A stretch of DNA of 64,000 nt from JAAYKT01 sp964408955 (GCA_964408955.1 CAYPBK010000002.1:62001-126000), one strand, 5' to 3'; positions 34,611-44,865 are shown, counted from the first letter of the stretch. Notes: a model not told the origin generated them from the sequence alone. Made by a program: numbers and translations.

Positions 34611-36146
34611 TTATTCAAAATTGCAATAAAGTATTTCTCCGGATTTTATCGTCACACTCACTTTTATTTTTTCAATTTGATCCTTCGAAACTGAAAGAAT
34701 ATCGGAATCCAAAATAAGTATATCTGCCAGCTTTCCTTCTTTAAGCGACCCTTTATTTCTTTCCTGAAATATGCCGTATGCGCCATTATAAGTAAACATC
34801 TTTATCGCTTCGCATACATCTACCCTGTGTTTTTCAACAGGATGATTCACTGCAGAATGTATTCCTAAAAGAGGTCTTGGTTCCGTAATATCACTATCTG
34901 TGCCGCCGCATATCATAACGCCTTTATCGATTATCTTTCTAAATGGATTTGTAAGGGTATATTTTTCACCTAATCTTTGTTCATACATTTTACCCGGACC
35001 ACCCCAATAGGTCTCGTAAGTAGGTTGCATAGAAAAGAGTATCCCCAAGTCTTTAGCTCTTTGCACTTGCTTTTCATTTGCCAGTTCTACATGTTCCAAT
35101 CTATGACGCAGCCCTATAATACCGGTTTGGTAAGAAGCACTCTCGTGGGCATTTAATGCCATTTCAATAGCTCTATCGCCAATAGTATATAAAGCAAGTT
35201 GTAAATTGTTTCTATAGCAATTGAGTACAAAATCATTTAGCTCCTGCTGGGTCAAGAGCAGGCTGCCCATGGTACCCGGACAATCTGCATATTGAAAGGA
35301 TAATGCCGCGGTTCTCGCACCAAAGGTACCGTCAATGTAAAGGCAACCCCCTATTCGTTCCAGCCCCATAGTCTTTATTTTTTCGATATCCATGCTTTGA
35401 TAAAAAAGTTCTAAATCCACCGGAAACCCTTTCCCGTGTTCAAATAAAAAATTAGCATCTTTATCGCTGTACATGAATCCGCCTTCCATGGCATTAACAG
35501 TTGTTATACCGTTTTTAAGCAATGTCCCCATAATTCCTGTAACCGCATCTTTCCTTACACTATCTGGAACATTTTTTAAAATATTTGTCCGAAGAATAGC
35601 ATTAGCTTGTTTTCTAAAAATACCAGTCGGCATTTGCTTCTTATCTAATTCTATACCTTCAGCAGTAAAAGGGATTTTAAAATATAGCATGGCATAAGTA
35701 TTTAACATACTTACCTGATATTCCAGTGAATTTAATACGACAGGAATATCACTGCAATACTTGTCCAATATCATTCTATCCGGAAACTTCTTTTCCTTGA
35801 ATTGATCCTCTGAAATTCTTATCCCTCGAACATAGCTTCCGCAAAATGAATTGGAGGCTACTTTCAAACATTCACCCAATTCTGTATGATCTTTTGTATC
35901 GCTTAAATCTAGGCTTACAGAATTAAGGGCAGTCTGCACCACATGAAAATGACTGTCAATAAACCCAGGTAGAACGCTATTACCACAGGCATCTATGATA
36001 TTTGTGTCTTCGAATATTAAGGATTCAAAGTCATTGTCTTTGCCAAGGGCAACTATTTTATCTTGCTTAATAGCTATCCAATCAGCTATTTCATCATTTT
36101 CCATGGTAATACATTTACCGTTCTTAATTAATATATCTGCATACAT
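34611..36146 (-). CDS. YtcJ-like amidohydrolase
   Basis: 511 residues from the ATG at 36146 (GGAGG 8 bases upstream). Amidohydrolase-3 type TIM barrel: metal motif GFIDSHFHVVQ, YTIGDRAIEMAL, LRHRLEHVEL and CGGTDSDITEPRPLLGI, with an ADILILDSD C-terminal strand. YtcJ-type enzymes hydrolyse formamides, N-acyl amines or related amides; the substrate here is open. It is followed at 16 bases by the BTAD regulator. Confidence 0.88.
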   Translation of the reverse strand: MYADILIKNGKCITMENDEIADWIAIKQDKIVALGKDNDFESLIFEDTNIIDACGNSVLPGFIDSHFHVVQTALNSVSLDLSDTKDHTELGECLKVASNSFCGSYVRGIRISEDQFKEKKFPDRMILDKYCSDIPVVLNSLEYQVSMLNTYAMLYFKIPFTAEGIELDKKQMPTGIFRKQANAILRTNILKNVPDSVRKDAVTGIMGTLLKNGITTVNAMEGGFMYSDKDANFLFEHGKGFPVDLELFYQSMDIEKIKTMGLERIGGCLYIDGTFGARTAALSFQYADCPGTMGSLLLTQQELNDFVLNCYRNNLQLALYTIGDRAIEMALNAHESASYQTGIIGLRHRLEHVELANEKQVQRAKDLGILFSMQPTYETYWGGPGKMYEQRLGEKYTLTNPFRKIIDKGVMICGGTDSDITEPRPLLGIHSAVNHPVEKHRVDVCEAIKMFTYNGAYGIFQERNKGSLKEGKLADILILDSDILSVSKDQIEKIKVSVTIKSGEILYCNFE

Positions 36147-36416
36147 AAAACTTCCTCCAGACTTCACTTATGTTAATAATTACTTATGATATGGTTTCAA
36201 TGAGACGAGATATATACACATTTCCTTCCAGGTAATTTTCTCTTAATTGTAATTGTACCATATAAATATGTAATTATTGGATAATTATTGTTTTAAAATT
36301 TTTATTTTTTTAATTGCTACAATGACTCTCATGGAAATGATTAAAAAGTCTTATTATATAGATAATAATAAATATTCAATAAATCCAATTTATAAAAAAT
36401 ATTTATATAAACAAAT
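36147..36416. other. AT-rich intergenic stretch
   Basis: Promoter region of the YtcJ-like amidohydrolase; no gene or repeat recognised. Confidence 0.4.
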
Positions 36417-36456
36417 AAAAAGCCTGATACCATATAATCAAAGGTAACAGGCTTTT
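36417..36456 (-). terminator. Terminator after the second amidohydrolase gene
   Basis: AAAAGCCTG-A-TACC (36417-36430) pairs with GGTA-A-CAGGCTTTT (36443-36456). On the minus strand it ends in TTTTTATTTG. Confidence 0.8.
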
Positions 36457-36480
36457 CTTTATTGATTTTATTTACCAATA

Positions 36481-37713
36481 TCAGGACTTGTTATTTTTAT
36501 AGATACATCCATTTTTCATGACAAAACTACAATTTAGATAAACTTTTGGGTCCTCTAGCGGATTACTATCAAAAGCTACTATATCAGCAAATTTTCCAGG
36601 TTTAATCGAACCAACTTTATTATCCCATCTCATAAGTTTTGCCGCGCCTAAAGTCCCGGCATAAAGAGCTTTTTCAGGCGCCATTCCATACTTAACCATC
36701 AAAGAGAATTCTTCTGCCATTCCTCCGTGTTTGCTAAAAGGCGTCCCTGTATCAGTGCCAAAAGCTATTTTCACGCCTGCTTCCATGCATGCTTGATAAC
36801 TTTTTATATGTGATTCTTGAACGCTGATTGTTTTCTTGACAGCCCATTCAGGTATTCCGGAAGTTTCGCCAAATTGTATTATATGCTCGGGTGCAAGTAG
36901 AGTAGGAACAAGAGTAGTTTCGTATTTCACCATTAATTCTACTGCTTCTTCATCCATCAAAATTCCATGCTCAATAGATGTTACGCCTGCCCTTATAGCA
37001 TCCTTAATACCTGTTGTCCCATTGGCATGCGTAGCAGATGTTAATCCGTATAATTTTGCAGTATCGCATATAGCTTTCATTTCATCAAAGCTCATTTGCT
37101 GTGCACCTACCGTCCCGCTTGGACTCATTATCCCGCCGGTTGACATAAATTTTATAAAATCACAGCCATGTTTAATATTATAACGCACAGCTCGTGCCAT
37201 AGAAGAAGCATCATCTACAATGAACGGTTCCAAATTTGGATCGCTTAAATAGGTGCTATAGCTATCGTCAGCGTGGCTGCCTGTTGTCCCAATATATTGT
37301 CCGCTTGTCATAAGCCTAGGACCATTGAATTCTCCGCGATTAATGCTGTTCCGTATTGCTTCGCTGATAAAATTTCTATCGCCACAAACTCTTAATGAAG
37401 TGAAACCAGCCATTAAGTCTGCCTGTGCATTTTTTAAGCCTGCAAGTGCCCAATCAGCAGCTGTCTCCCTTGGTCTTGTTGCAGCAGGGTTTGTCTGCCC
37501 GTTTATTCCAAGGTGTACATGAGTATCTATTAAACCGGGAGACACAAACTTATTACCTAAATCAATTAATTCATAGCCTTCAGGCAATTGAAACTCTTCT
37601 CCTTGAATTACATCTACTATGGTTTCGTCATTTATTAATATAAACATGTTGGTATTCACAGACATTTTTTCTGCATCGAATAGAAAAGTACAATGCAAAG
37701 CTTGCTTTTTCAT
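36481..37713 (-). CDS. Binuclear amidohydrolase, imidazolonepropionase/prolidase-like
   Basis: 410 residues. Full binuclear amidohydrolase site: LIDTHVHLG (HxH), FIKFMSTGG (bridging carboxylated Lys), SATHANG (His), SIEHGILM (His) and FGTDTGTP (Asp). Closest in pattern to the Xaa-Pro/Xaa-Arg dipeptidase group of amidohydrolases, which act on L-Xaa dipeptides and N-acyl amino acids. It begins 45 bases downstream of an NhaC-type transporter on the same strand; the two are probably one operon. Confidence 0.9.
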   Translation of the reverse strand: MKKQALHCTFLFDAEKMSVNTNMFILINDETIVDVIQGEEFQLPEGYELIDLGNKFVSPGLIDTHVHLGINGQTNPAATRPRETAADWALAGLKNAQADLMAGFTSLRVCGDRNFISEAIRNSINRGEFNGPRLMTSGQYIGTTGSHADDSYSTYLSDPNLEPFIVDDASSMARAVRYNIKHGCDFIKFMSTGGIMSPSGTVGAQQMSFDEMKAICDTAKLYGLTSATHANGTTGIKDAIRAGVTSIEHGILMDEEAVELMVKYETTLVPTLLAPEHIIQFGETSGIPEWAVKKTISVQESHIKSYQACMEAGVKIAFGTDTGTPFSKHGGMAEEFSLMVKYGMAPEKALYAGTLGAAKLMRWDNKVGSIKPGKFADIVAFDSNPLEDPKVYLNCSFVMKNGCIYKNNKS

Positions 37714-37758
37714 ATAATTACTTTCCTTTCTAATAAATTGTGTTCTATAATTTGCCGA

Positions 37759-39114
37759 TTACGCCATTGCAATTCCAAAAGCAAGGTATAACAGCGCGCA
37801 TATTGCAAGCTGGATTAATCTATATGGCGTAAGCACTTTTGATGTATCAACGGGGCTAACATCACAAGCACCTGATGGTAAAATTACTGCGTCAGATATT
37901 GGAGAAAATATGTCTCCAAAATGTGAGCCACTAATGCATGCACCGACAGTTAGGGGTATACTGATACCAGTAGATAATGCCAGTGGCAATCCTAATGGGA
38001 AAATAATTACAGCTGCAGCGCCAAGACTACCTGTTGTGTAAGAGATAAAGCAACAGATTAAAAATGCGGCAACTGGTATTAATGACGGAGCAAAATTCTC
38101 GCCCAAGATTTTAATAATATATGAGGAAAAGCCCAATTCATTTACTACCTGGCCAAAGGTAAATGCAAATAATAGAATCAAATATACAGGTACCACATCA
38201 CGAAATCCATTTACAAATACTCCTGTAAGCTCATCGAATTTCACTCTGCCAGAGAAAGTGGCATATAATGCAGATGTAACAGATCCTACAAGTATTGCGG
38301 CCGTGACAACAAGCCTTCCTTGTAGATATGAGAATAAGGGAATGGAAATAACCAATGCAGCAAATGGTATTAATAATGCTTTTGCATCTGATACAACTTC
38401 AGGTCCGCCCAAAAGTTCAATAATTACCGGATCTTCTTCAATAGTTACATCCTTTTGTAATGCTTCCTTTGAAAGCTTTTTAATGTATCCAATATCCGGT
38501 ATAATGCCATAAACATAAAGTAAGGTCATTAAAAGTGTAACTATGGGGAAGAACTGAAAAGGTATTGCCTGTACATAAACTGTATACCCGTCATAGCCTT
38601 CAACCGCAGAAGTTATAAGGCCTGAAAAGAATAGTATATATGCCGTAAAAGGTAAAAGTGATGCAAAAGTATCTACAGTTGAGGTTACTATAAGCGGAAT
38701 TTTTTGCACCGGCATTTTATTTTTTATTGTACAATTTTTCATGATACGCGGAACACAAAGATTCGCTAAGTTCTGACTAATGCAAAAAAGTATTGAAAAC
38801 CAAAATATCGCAACGGAAGTCTGTTTTGGTGTGCTAAGTTTTTTATTACACCACTCACCAAAAGCTTTAAATCCGCCTGCTCTTTTTACAAACTGTAACA
38901 TAATACCTACCAATATTATGCAAAGTAATACATTACTATTGCTTTGTAAGCCTTTAGTCATGTAAACGTCAAGCAGTGGGGGAATAAATTTAGTACCATT
39001 AATAATAACTGAACCTAATACAATTCCGGCAAAAAGTGAAACAATTATATTTCTTGTCACCAATGCTAAAGCAATAACGAGAATCGGGGGAATTAATGAT
39101 AGAACTGTGTTCAT
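37759..39114 (-). CDS. Second NhaC-family antiporter-like transporter
   Basis: 451 residues, about 11-12 membrane helices. SYTTGSLGAAAVIIFPLGLP and GACISGSHFGDIFSPISDA are the NhaC signature region. It differs clearly from the one at 30693, so it is not a recent duplicate. Divergent from the GntR regulator with 332 bases between, and in line with the downstream amidohydrolase. Possibly imports the amidohydrolase substrate; inference. Confidence 0.9.
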   Translation of the reverse strand: MNTVLSLIPPILVIALALVTRNIIVSLFAGIVLGSVIINGTKFIPPLLDVYMTKGLQSNSNVLLCIILVGIMLQFVKRAGGFKAFGEWCNKKLSTPKQTSVAIFWFSILFCISQNLANLCVPRIMKNCTIKNKMPVQKIPLIVTSTVDTFASLLPFTAYILFFSGLITSAVEGYDGYTVYVQAIPFQFFPIVTLLMTLLYVYGIIPDIGYIKKLSKEALQKDVTIEEDPVIIELLGGPEVVSDAKALLIPFAALVISIPLFSYLQGRLVVTAAILVGSVTSALYATFSGRVKFDELTGVFVNGFRDVVPVYLILLFAFTFGQVVNELGFSSYIIKILGENFAPSLIPVAAFLICCFISYTTGSLGAAAVIIFPLGLPLALSTGISIPLTVGACISGSHFGDIFSPISDAVILPSGACDVSPVDTSKVLTPYRLIQLAICALLYLAFGIAMA

Positions 39115-39446
39115 TTTTTTCTCCTTTCAAATTAAATATTTTTTTCTACATACTTTAAACACCTAAAATATAAGCATTTCTAAGTATGTAGTTATACTAA
39201 ATATACTATAAAAACTTTAATGGGTATTTTTAAAAACAAACTTAAAATTTATGCTTTAAAATCAAAGCATAAACCAGGTTTTATCCATGAAAATAAGAGC
39301 AGATTTGTTTTTATAAAGTTTAAAAGGTCTATTTGCAAACTGTGTCGATTATTGTATAATTAAATATAACATGTCGCTAAATATTTATGCTTAATAATAA
39401 ATCATATCAACTTTGAAGCCTTTATTTTTTATAAGGAGTTATTAAC
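39115..39446. promoter_or_regulatory. Divergent promoter region, NhaC-type gene and gntR-type gene
   Basis: On the plus strand TTGCAA (39333-39338), 16-base spacer, TATAAT (39355-39360) form a promoter about 87 bases before the regulator. The minus-strand promoter is less clear. No strong dyad was found for the GntR protein. Confidence 0.45.
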
Positions 39447-40169
39447 ATGACTATTGAAGAAAAAAAACCTTTAGACTATCAAAAAATAATTCAAATGAAA
39501 AGAAAACAAAACCCGCTATTGCCCCTATACATGGTTATATATGATATTCTAAAAGATAATATAATGACTTGTGAGTTCCCTCCCGGATACAGGTTAAAGG
39601 AGAACGAACTATCAGAACAATTTCAAGTTAGCAGAACTACAATAAAAAATGCAATGGATTCTCTCCAATTCAGCGGGCTGATAACAAAGGAAGGCGCCCG
39701 AGGTATGTGCGTTCAATATGTATCTCTTTCCCAATGTAATCAAATAAGTGAATTTCGGCGCCTAATGGACCCAATAGTTGCAGGATTGGCCTCAGTGAGA
39801 AAAACCCAGCAAGATCTAGATGAGATGTATAAATGTATAGAGGGTTGTGCCAGCGAAGAACCTAATCTTTTTCTCTCTGCGGATAGTTCTTTTCATTATG
39901 CTATTTATGTTGCAGCTAAAAATGAATACTTATTAAATGCATATAAACAGATTGACACAGATCGCAAGCGTTTAAATTACTATGTAATTGGTATTATAAC
40001 CAAGAAAAAACAATGGCAATTTTTAAGCAGTATTCGTGACAGAATGAGAGAAGGTCACTTAGAGATTTACAAAGCAATAGAAAAAGCTGATACTATAACG
40101 GCTCAAAAACTTGCTCGAAAGCATATTGGGCTTTCTCTTATACAAGATACAATGGAACTGATTAAATGA
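39447..40169 (+). CDS. GntR-family regulator with FCD ligand domain
   Basis: 240 residues. Winged HTH at about 25-95 (LKENELSEQFQVSRTTIKNAMDSL) preceded by a charged N-terminal extension. FadR-type FCD domain follows, with the metal/ligand positions DSSFHYAIYVAAKN, REGHLEIYKAI and ARKHI. FCD regulators respond to organic acids. Divergent from the NhaC-type transporter; probable controller of it and of the hydrolase genes around. ATG with AAGGAG 9 bases upstream. Confidence 0.88.
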   Translation: MTIEEKKPLDYQKIIQMKRKQNPLLPLYMVIYDILKDNIMTCEFPPGYRLKENELSEQFQVSRTTIKNAMDSLQFSGLITKEGARGMCVQYVSLSQCNQISEFRRLMDPIVAGLASVRKTQQDLDEMYKCIEGCASEEPNLFLSADSSFHYAIYVAAKNEYLLNAYKQIDTDRKRLNYYVIGIITKKKQWQFLSSIRDRMREGHLEIYKAIEKADTITAQKLARKHIGLSLIQDTMELIK

Positions 40170-40205
40170 CATAAGTTTAGTCTATAAATATTGGGAAGCT
40201 CAATA

Positions 40206-40565
40206 TTATTTTGCGATGCAATTATTAAGTATAATTGCCAAAAACTCTAAATCGCAATCCCCGACATTTTCAATTCCGTGGCCATCACCATCTTTGCATT
40301 GCATCATATCACCCGCTTCTAAAATATGCTCCATATCATTATCAAAAACTTTTGCTTTCCCTTTTAAGATATAGTATATTTCTGTTTCTCCTTTATGCTG
40401 ATGATAACCAATAGATCCACCTGGCGGTATTGTAGCTTTTCCAAAAAATGAACCGGCACCATATGAATCCTCAGCATTTAAAAAGCATACCGCATCTACA
40501 TGCAATTTCCCATCTCGTATGTTTTCATAATGTTTTTTTATTAGTTCTGCTTCTTTTTTTATCAT
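40206..40565 (-). CDS. Single-domain cupin protein
   Basis: 119 residues. Cupin motif 1 GYHQHKGETEIYYILKG (two His, one Glu) and motif 2 near GDMMQCKDGDGHGIEN give a complete metal site. Such proteins can be isomerases, dioxygenases or sugar/keto-acid binding proteins; no specific family is recognisable. Starts 16 bases after the M24 gene ends, so probably cotranscribed. Confidence 0.85.
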   Translation of the reverse strand: MIKKEAELIKKHYENIRDGKLHVDAVCFLNAEDSYGAGSFFGKATIPPGGSIGYHQHKGETEIYYILKGKAKVFDNDMEHILEAGDMMQCKDGDGHGIENVGDCDLEFLAIILNNCIAK

Positions 40566-40581
40566 TATTAATCTCCTATCA

Positions 40582-41781
40582 TTAGTAATCTAAGCATATC
40601 ATATGCTGTGGGAAACGGCTCATCCTCTTCCCACCTTCTTTTGTTACTACATAATTGTCAATACAAATGGCAGCCAGATCATCATTTTTACAACGTGGAT
40701 GCATGGAAAAATACATGTTCTCTTTAAATACCATAGTCTCCTCACTACAAAATATGGGTCTGTCCACAATATCATAACCCTGACCATGGGCATAAAACTT
40801 CGTTTCCGGGAAATAACCTTTTTCAATTAATCTTTTATTACCCTCATTAAATATGTCCTTTGCCGCAATACCGGGCTTGCACATTGCAGCCAAGTCATTC
40901 TCCAAATCAACAGCATCATTCCATGCTTTAATCGAAGCATTAGAAGGCTCACCCATACAATAAGTGCGCCCGATTTCTGCCCAAAACCCACCTGGGGCAG
41001 CCAATTCAATTAATAAATAAACAAAGTCACCCTTATTTATTCTATTGTTCTGATATAGATACAAGTTCCCTCCGGGCGATGTCGGGTGAGCGCCCACTAA
41101 AACAACAAATTCCGTACAAAACATATCGTCCGCCATCTGCCTTAAGGCAAGAGCAACCTCTCGTTCTGTCCTACCTACACGTAAAATAGTAGGAACTGCC
41201 GCCAGTATATCCTCATGAAGCTGCACAGCTTTTTGACATAACGATAGCTCGTATGGTGATTTGATTGCTTTTATTTCATCCATTATATCAGAAGCATCCA
41301 CTAATTCAACGTTTATTAATTGCTCCTTTATATATTTATAAAGGCCGGCGGGAATAATATTCATTGCTATAAAGCCAATCCTTTTCCAATTATTTTTCTT
41401 TATGATTTTACACATTTCCTCTGCCGGATAATCATTAGTATAAAAAATTGAAGGTAAAAAAGGAACCGAAATATTATTAATTATATTATGGCTGCCAATA
41501 TACGGTCCATAAGCAACTCCTCCCCATTCACCATGACCTATAACACTAATCCCATTTTTTGAAAATAATATACCATGGGGATATACACCAACTTGTAAAT
41601 CTGAAAGATATTTTTGTACGCCCCCAAATACACGATCAGAACCCCACATAACTAAACAATCGATTCCTTCTTTATCCATAGCGTCTAGGGTAAGAACCCA
41701 CCTGCGCTCCATTTCTTCACGGGATGTTTGAAAACGGAATCTATTATCCGATTTTGACTCAAAAGAAAATCTAGAAGCCAT
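40582..41781 (-). CDS. M24 (pita-bread) family protein, creatinase-like, metal ligands replaced
   Basis: 399 residues from the ATG at 41781 (GGAGGAG 4 bases upstream). N-terminal creatinase domain, then the pita-bread fold. His residues at VVLVGAHPTSP and HGQGYD are present, but positions that carry metal-binding Asp/Asp/Glu in aminopeptidase P/prolidase read IELAAPGG, WAEIGRTYC and SMHPRCK. That pattern fits the metal-independent creatinase branch (C-N hydrolysis of guanidino compounds) better than a peptidase. Annotated here as creatinase-like; substrate not established. Operon with the cupin. Confidence 0.8.
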   Translation of the reverse strand: MASRFSFESKSDNRFRFQTSREEMERRWVLTLDAMDKEGIDCLVMWGSDRVFGGVQKYLSDLQVGVYPHGILFSKNGISVIGHGEWGGVAYGPYIGSHNIINNISVPFLPSIFYTNDYPAEEMCKIIKKNNWKRIGFIAMNIIPAGLYKYIKEQLINVELVDASDIMDEIKAIKSPYELSLCQKAVQLHEDILAAVPTILRVGRTEREVALALRQMADDMFCTEFVVLVGAHPTSPGGNLYLYQNNRINKGDFVYLLIELAAPGGFWAEIGRTYCMGEPSNASIKAWNDAVDLENDLAAMCKPGIAAKDIFNEGNKRLIEKGYFPETKFYAHGQGYDIVDRPIFCSEETMVFKENMYFSMHPRCKNDDLAAICIDNYVVTKEGGKRMSRFPQHMICLDY

Positions 41782-42188
41782 TTTTCTCCTCCTCTTAATA
41801 GTTATATCCAAGCATAATTAAAGAAAATTTTTAAGTCATAAGCAAAATAGTAAAGGTGATAAAGAAAAGTGTAACACTATTAACCAAGCTTTTAAATATT
41901 CCTAAAGATACTTTTCAAGCCGATGTTGATATTAGTATAACATTTTCTAATGCTTAATTCGTTTTTACCTTAAGTAATTCTAATTTAAATTAAGAATATC
42001 TTCAAGCTAATTTAGACTATTCCTTTAATATTATTTATAATCGAATCTACATTAGGCTGTAAAAGTAGAAAACACCTTAATATAATAAGATAGTATTGTA
42101 TTTATCTGATTAGTTGGGAATTCTATTAGTTGAACACATATTAATTGGTTTTATAAATAGTAAAATTCCAGAAATGATAATATAGAAA
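41782..42188. other. AT-rich intergenic stretch, no gene seen
   Basis: About 400 bases, very AT-rich, with stops in all frames. Contains the promoter of the M24-cupin unit and the downstream end of spmB. No convincing terminator, repeat or RNA. Confidence 0.4.
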
Positions 42189-42698
42189 TTATCCAAAGAA
42201 TCTATTCCAGATAAATATTGCTGTCAGTATTCCTGTCAACTCTGCTACGAGAGAGGCGATCAATGTATGCCTTATATTCTTTATTCCCACGGAGCCATAA
42301 TATACTGTTATGGTATAGAAAATTGTTTCTGTGCTGCTCATTATTGTGGACGCAATATTCCCCGTTAAGCTATCCGGTCCTACTTTTTTTAAAGTATCTG
42401 CCAATATGCCCAAGGAGCCGCTCCCGGACAAAGGCTTCATTATTATTAAAGGAAGGAGCTCCTCGGGTATTTTTAAAGCCCTGGTTATCGGCCTCAGCCC
42501 ATAAAACACAAGCTCCAACCCCCCGGAAGCCCTTAGAATGCTTACGGCCAAAAGCATGGCTGTAATATAGGGGAATATCCTTAAGGTGATTTTCATTCCT
42601 TCCTTTGCCCCTTCAATGAAAGTATCATATACCTTTACTCCTTTAATTTGACCGTAGGTTAAAATGACTAATATAATGATGGGGATAATCAAATTCAT
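42189..42698 (-). CDS. spmB: Spore maturation protein B
   Basis: 169 residues, polytopic membrane protein of the nucleoside-recognition (Gate) domain family; KPLSGSGSLG and MSSTETIFYTITVYYG are typical. With SpmA it is needed for spore core dehydration in Bacillus and Clostridium. ATG overlaps the stop of spmA by one base (TAATG). Confidence 0.93.
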   Translation of the reverse strand: MNLIIPIIILVILTYGQIKGVKVYDTFIEGAKEGMKITLRIFPYITAMLLAVSILRASGGLELVFYGLRPITRALKIPEELLPLIIMKPLSGSGSLGILADTLKKVGPDSLTGNIASTIMSSTETIFYTITVYYGSVGIKNIRHTLIASLVAELTGILTAIFIWNRFFG

Positions 42699-43282
42699 TA
42701 AAATCTGCCGCCCTTCTTCTCAAAAATCCCGCAGCAGACTAATCCCGCAATAGATGCTACAAAGGAAGTAATAATTGATGGGAAAATTATTGCTCCTGAG
42801 TTGTTAGAGCCAAGAGCAGCTCTTATAGAAATGACTGTTGAAGGTATTATGCATATAGGAGCACTGTTTATCACTAAAAATCTGCACATTGCATTGCTGG
42901 CAATATCCTTTTTACTATTTAAAGTCTGAAGCTCGGCCATTGCTTTTAGCCCTGCAGGAGTCGCGGCATTGCCAAGACCCAGCATATTGGATGTTATATT
43001 CATAATAATAGCGCCCACAGCATTACTTTTATCCGGTATATCCTTAAAAATAAATTCTATGATAGGACTTATAATTATACCAATTCTTTTTACCAAACCT
43101 GCCTTCTCTGCTACTTTTAATACCCCGCACCAAAGCATCATGCTGCCTAGTAATCCTAAAATCAATTCCAAGGACGATTTTAGAGAATTAAATATCTCTT
43201 TGTTAAGCAGTTCCATTTTTCCGTTTGTTGCAGCAAAAATAACCCCAAATGCAATCATAAAAAACCAAATTTTATTGATCAT
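42698..43282 (-). CDS. spmA: Spore maturation protein A
   Basis: 194 residues with five to six membrane helices; MLWCGVLKVAEKAGL and NMLGLGNAATPAGLKAM are SpmA signatures. Partner of SpmB. ATG at 43282 with GGGG 5 bases upstream; a hairpin (43292-43325) sits immediately before the SD. Its presence shows a spore-forming lineage. A glycosyltransferase gene ends 56 bases upstream. Confidence 0.93.
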   Translation of the reverse strand: MINKIWFFMIAFGVIFAATNGKMELLNKEIFNSLKSSLELILGLLGSMMLWCGVLKVAEKAGLVKRIGIIISPIIEFIFKDIPDKSNAVGAIIMNITSNMLGLGNAATPAGLKAMAELQTLNSKKDIASNAMCRFLVINSAPICIIPSTVISIRAALGSNNSGAIIFPSIITSFVASIAGLVCCGIFEKKGGRF

Positions 43283-43291
43283 AAAAACCCC

Positions 43292-43325
43292 GCCATAGCT
43301 TTAATTGATTATTAAAATCTATGGC
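43292..43325 (-). terminator. Hairpin before spmA
   Basis: GCCATAG (43292-43298) pairs with CTATGGC (43319-43325). On the minus strand it is followed by GGGGTTTTT-ATG, so it terminates the upstream glycosyltransferase transcript but also abuts the spmA SD. Confidence 0.5.
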
Positions 43326-43338
43326 AAGGCAATACTTT

Positions 43339-44775
43339 TTAGTACAGTTTGTATATATAATATTCCCCTTCACCCAGCTTTAAAAAGTTATTTTCCAAGT
43401 AGCTCCTATAGCTGCCGTCATCTTGGAAAATAGTGCCTCCAAGTGGACTAAAGTACTTGGCGCCTCTTTCAATATAGTATTGAATCTCTGCCTCTGCACC
43501 ATTTGGGACTCCATCATAGTATTTAATATTTGCCCTCCACCCGCTTCTCCTTGATTGATTTAACAAAGCCGGCTCCTGGGTTCCGATGATAATCAAATCA
43601 TTCTTGTCCGTATATTCATTAATAACGGCAGATTGTTTTAGCATATTATCCTTCTCTTTAAAAAAACAATCTGCATCGATATAGTTCCATATTGTTATTA
43701 CCAATAAACCTAAAAAAACTCCCGCTATCGCTTTTCTACTTTTAGCAAGTTCCCCTAAGGTTTTACCTGCAAATAAAGCAGCAACGGGAGTTATAAATAT
43801 AAAATAATACCTTAGCTTAATGACAGATGCAATTGCAATCACTTCGATCAGCATTGCCATAGTCCAAAAAATAATGGGATACTCCTTATCCCATTCAATA
43901 TCCAGCAAGCCTATTATGATTAAAGGTATAAGTCCAAGGGAAACAGCCGCTGCTATTTCTATTACCGTCAATTTATAATTTGCCAGTTGGAAAAACGCTT
44001 TTCCTGACTTAGGTATAATATGTAATAACCCTATTTTACTTACGAAATCGAATTTAGCTATGCTTCTAGACCATAAAAAATATATTATATTGGGTATGAA
44101 GATTATTAGTGCAAAGCCCCACAACTCCCATTTTCCAAGAAACCTCAGCTTGTATTTTTTTAGCAACATTAAAACCATTGCCAATCCGATAAAAGCCGTA
44201 GGAGTTTTTTGAGATATGGAAAGGCAAGTAAATATGGCAGAAAGGATTAATAAACCATTTTTATTACTATCAAACCATTGGGAAAAAAAATAAAATGCTC
44301 CTGTGAAGAAGAATAACGCTGCTGACTCCGGCATAATCGTTCTCGTATAAAATATATTCATAGGCATTATAGAATAAGAAATGACAGAAAACCAACCTGC
44401 CTCCCGACCATAATATTTTTTAGCTATCATATATACAAAAATTGTAGACCCCAGAAAAAAAATTATGGGTATGATTCTGGCTAAAAAATAATGATAGCCG
44501 AAAACTTTATATAAAATTGCAATGGCAAAGGTAGTAATCTGGAACTCCAACTGCACATAATTAGGCTTTTCTCCATCGTAATTAAATTGTGGATATAAGA
44601 TGTTAAACCTATCTTCAACAAAGTTACGTGCTATGGACTCTGTATCGCTTTGCCTCCAATACTCCCCCTGCTCACAAGGGCAATTGTTTATGTAAGGAAT
44701 TCTCGTGAGAAAAACAAAAAGAAAAACTAAAAAAGTTATAATAAATGTAAAGGATTTGCTTTTTATATGTATCAC
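43339..44775 (-). CDS. GT-C family membrane glycosyltransferase (PMT/ArnT-like, GT39-like)
   Basis: 478 residues, about 11 membrane helices. The first outside loop carries YWRQSDTESIARNF, the acidic site region of dolichyl/undecaprenyl-phosphate-sugar transferases, and the C-terminal ~110 residues form an outside soluble part. Expected to move a sugar from a polyprenyl phosphate carrier to a wall, lipid or protein acceptor outside the cell. Monocistronic between terminators. Confidence 0.82.
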   Translation of the reverse strand: MIHIKSKSFTFIITFLVFLFVFLTRIPYINNCPCEQGEYWRQSDTESIARNFVEDRFNILYPQFNYDGEKPNYVQLEFQITTFAIAILYKVFGYHYFLARIIPIIFFLGSTIFVYMIAKKYYGREAGWFSVISYSIMPMNIFYTRTIMPESAALFFFTGAFYFFSQWFDSNKNGLLILSAIFTCLSISQKTPTAFIGLAMVLMLLKKYKLRFLGKWELWGFALIIFIPNIIYFLWSRSIAKFDFVSKIGLLHIIPKSGKAFFQLANYKLTVIEIAAAVSLGLIPLIIIGLLDIEWDKEYPIIFWTMAMLIEVIAIASVIKLRYYFIFITPVAALFAGKTLGELAKSRKAIAGVFLGLLVITIWNYIDADCFFKEKDNMLKQSAVINEYTDKNDLIIIGTQEPALLNQSRRSGWRANIKYYDGVPNGAEAEIQYYIERGAKYFSPLGGTIFQDDGSYRSYLENNFLKLGEGEYYIYKLY

Positions 44776-44865
44776 CTAATCTGTAGATAATTGAAATTAA
44801 ACATAAGTTAAAATCTTCGATATCTTTATATTACCCTGTAATTTATAGTTTATGAAAGCAAATAT

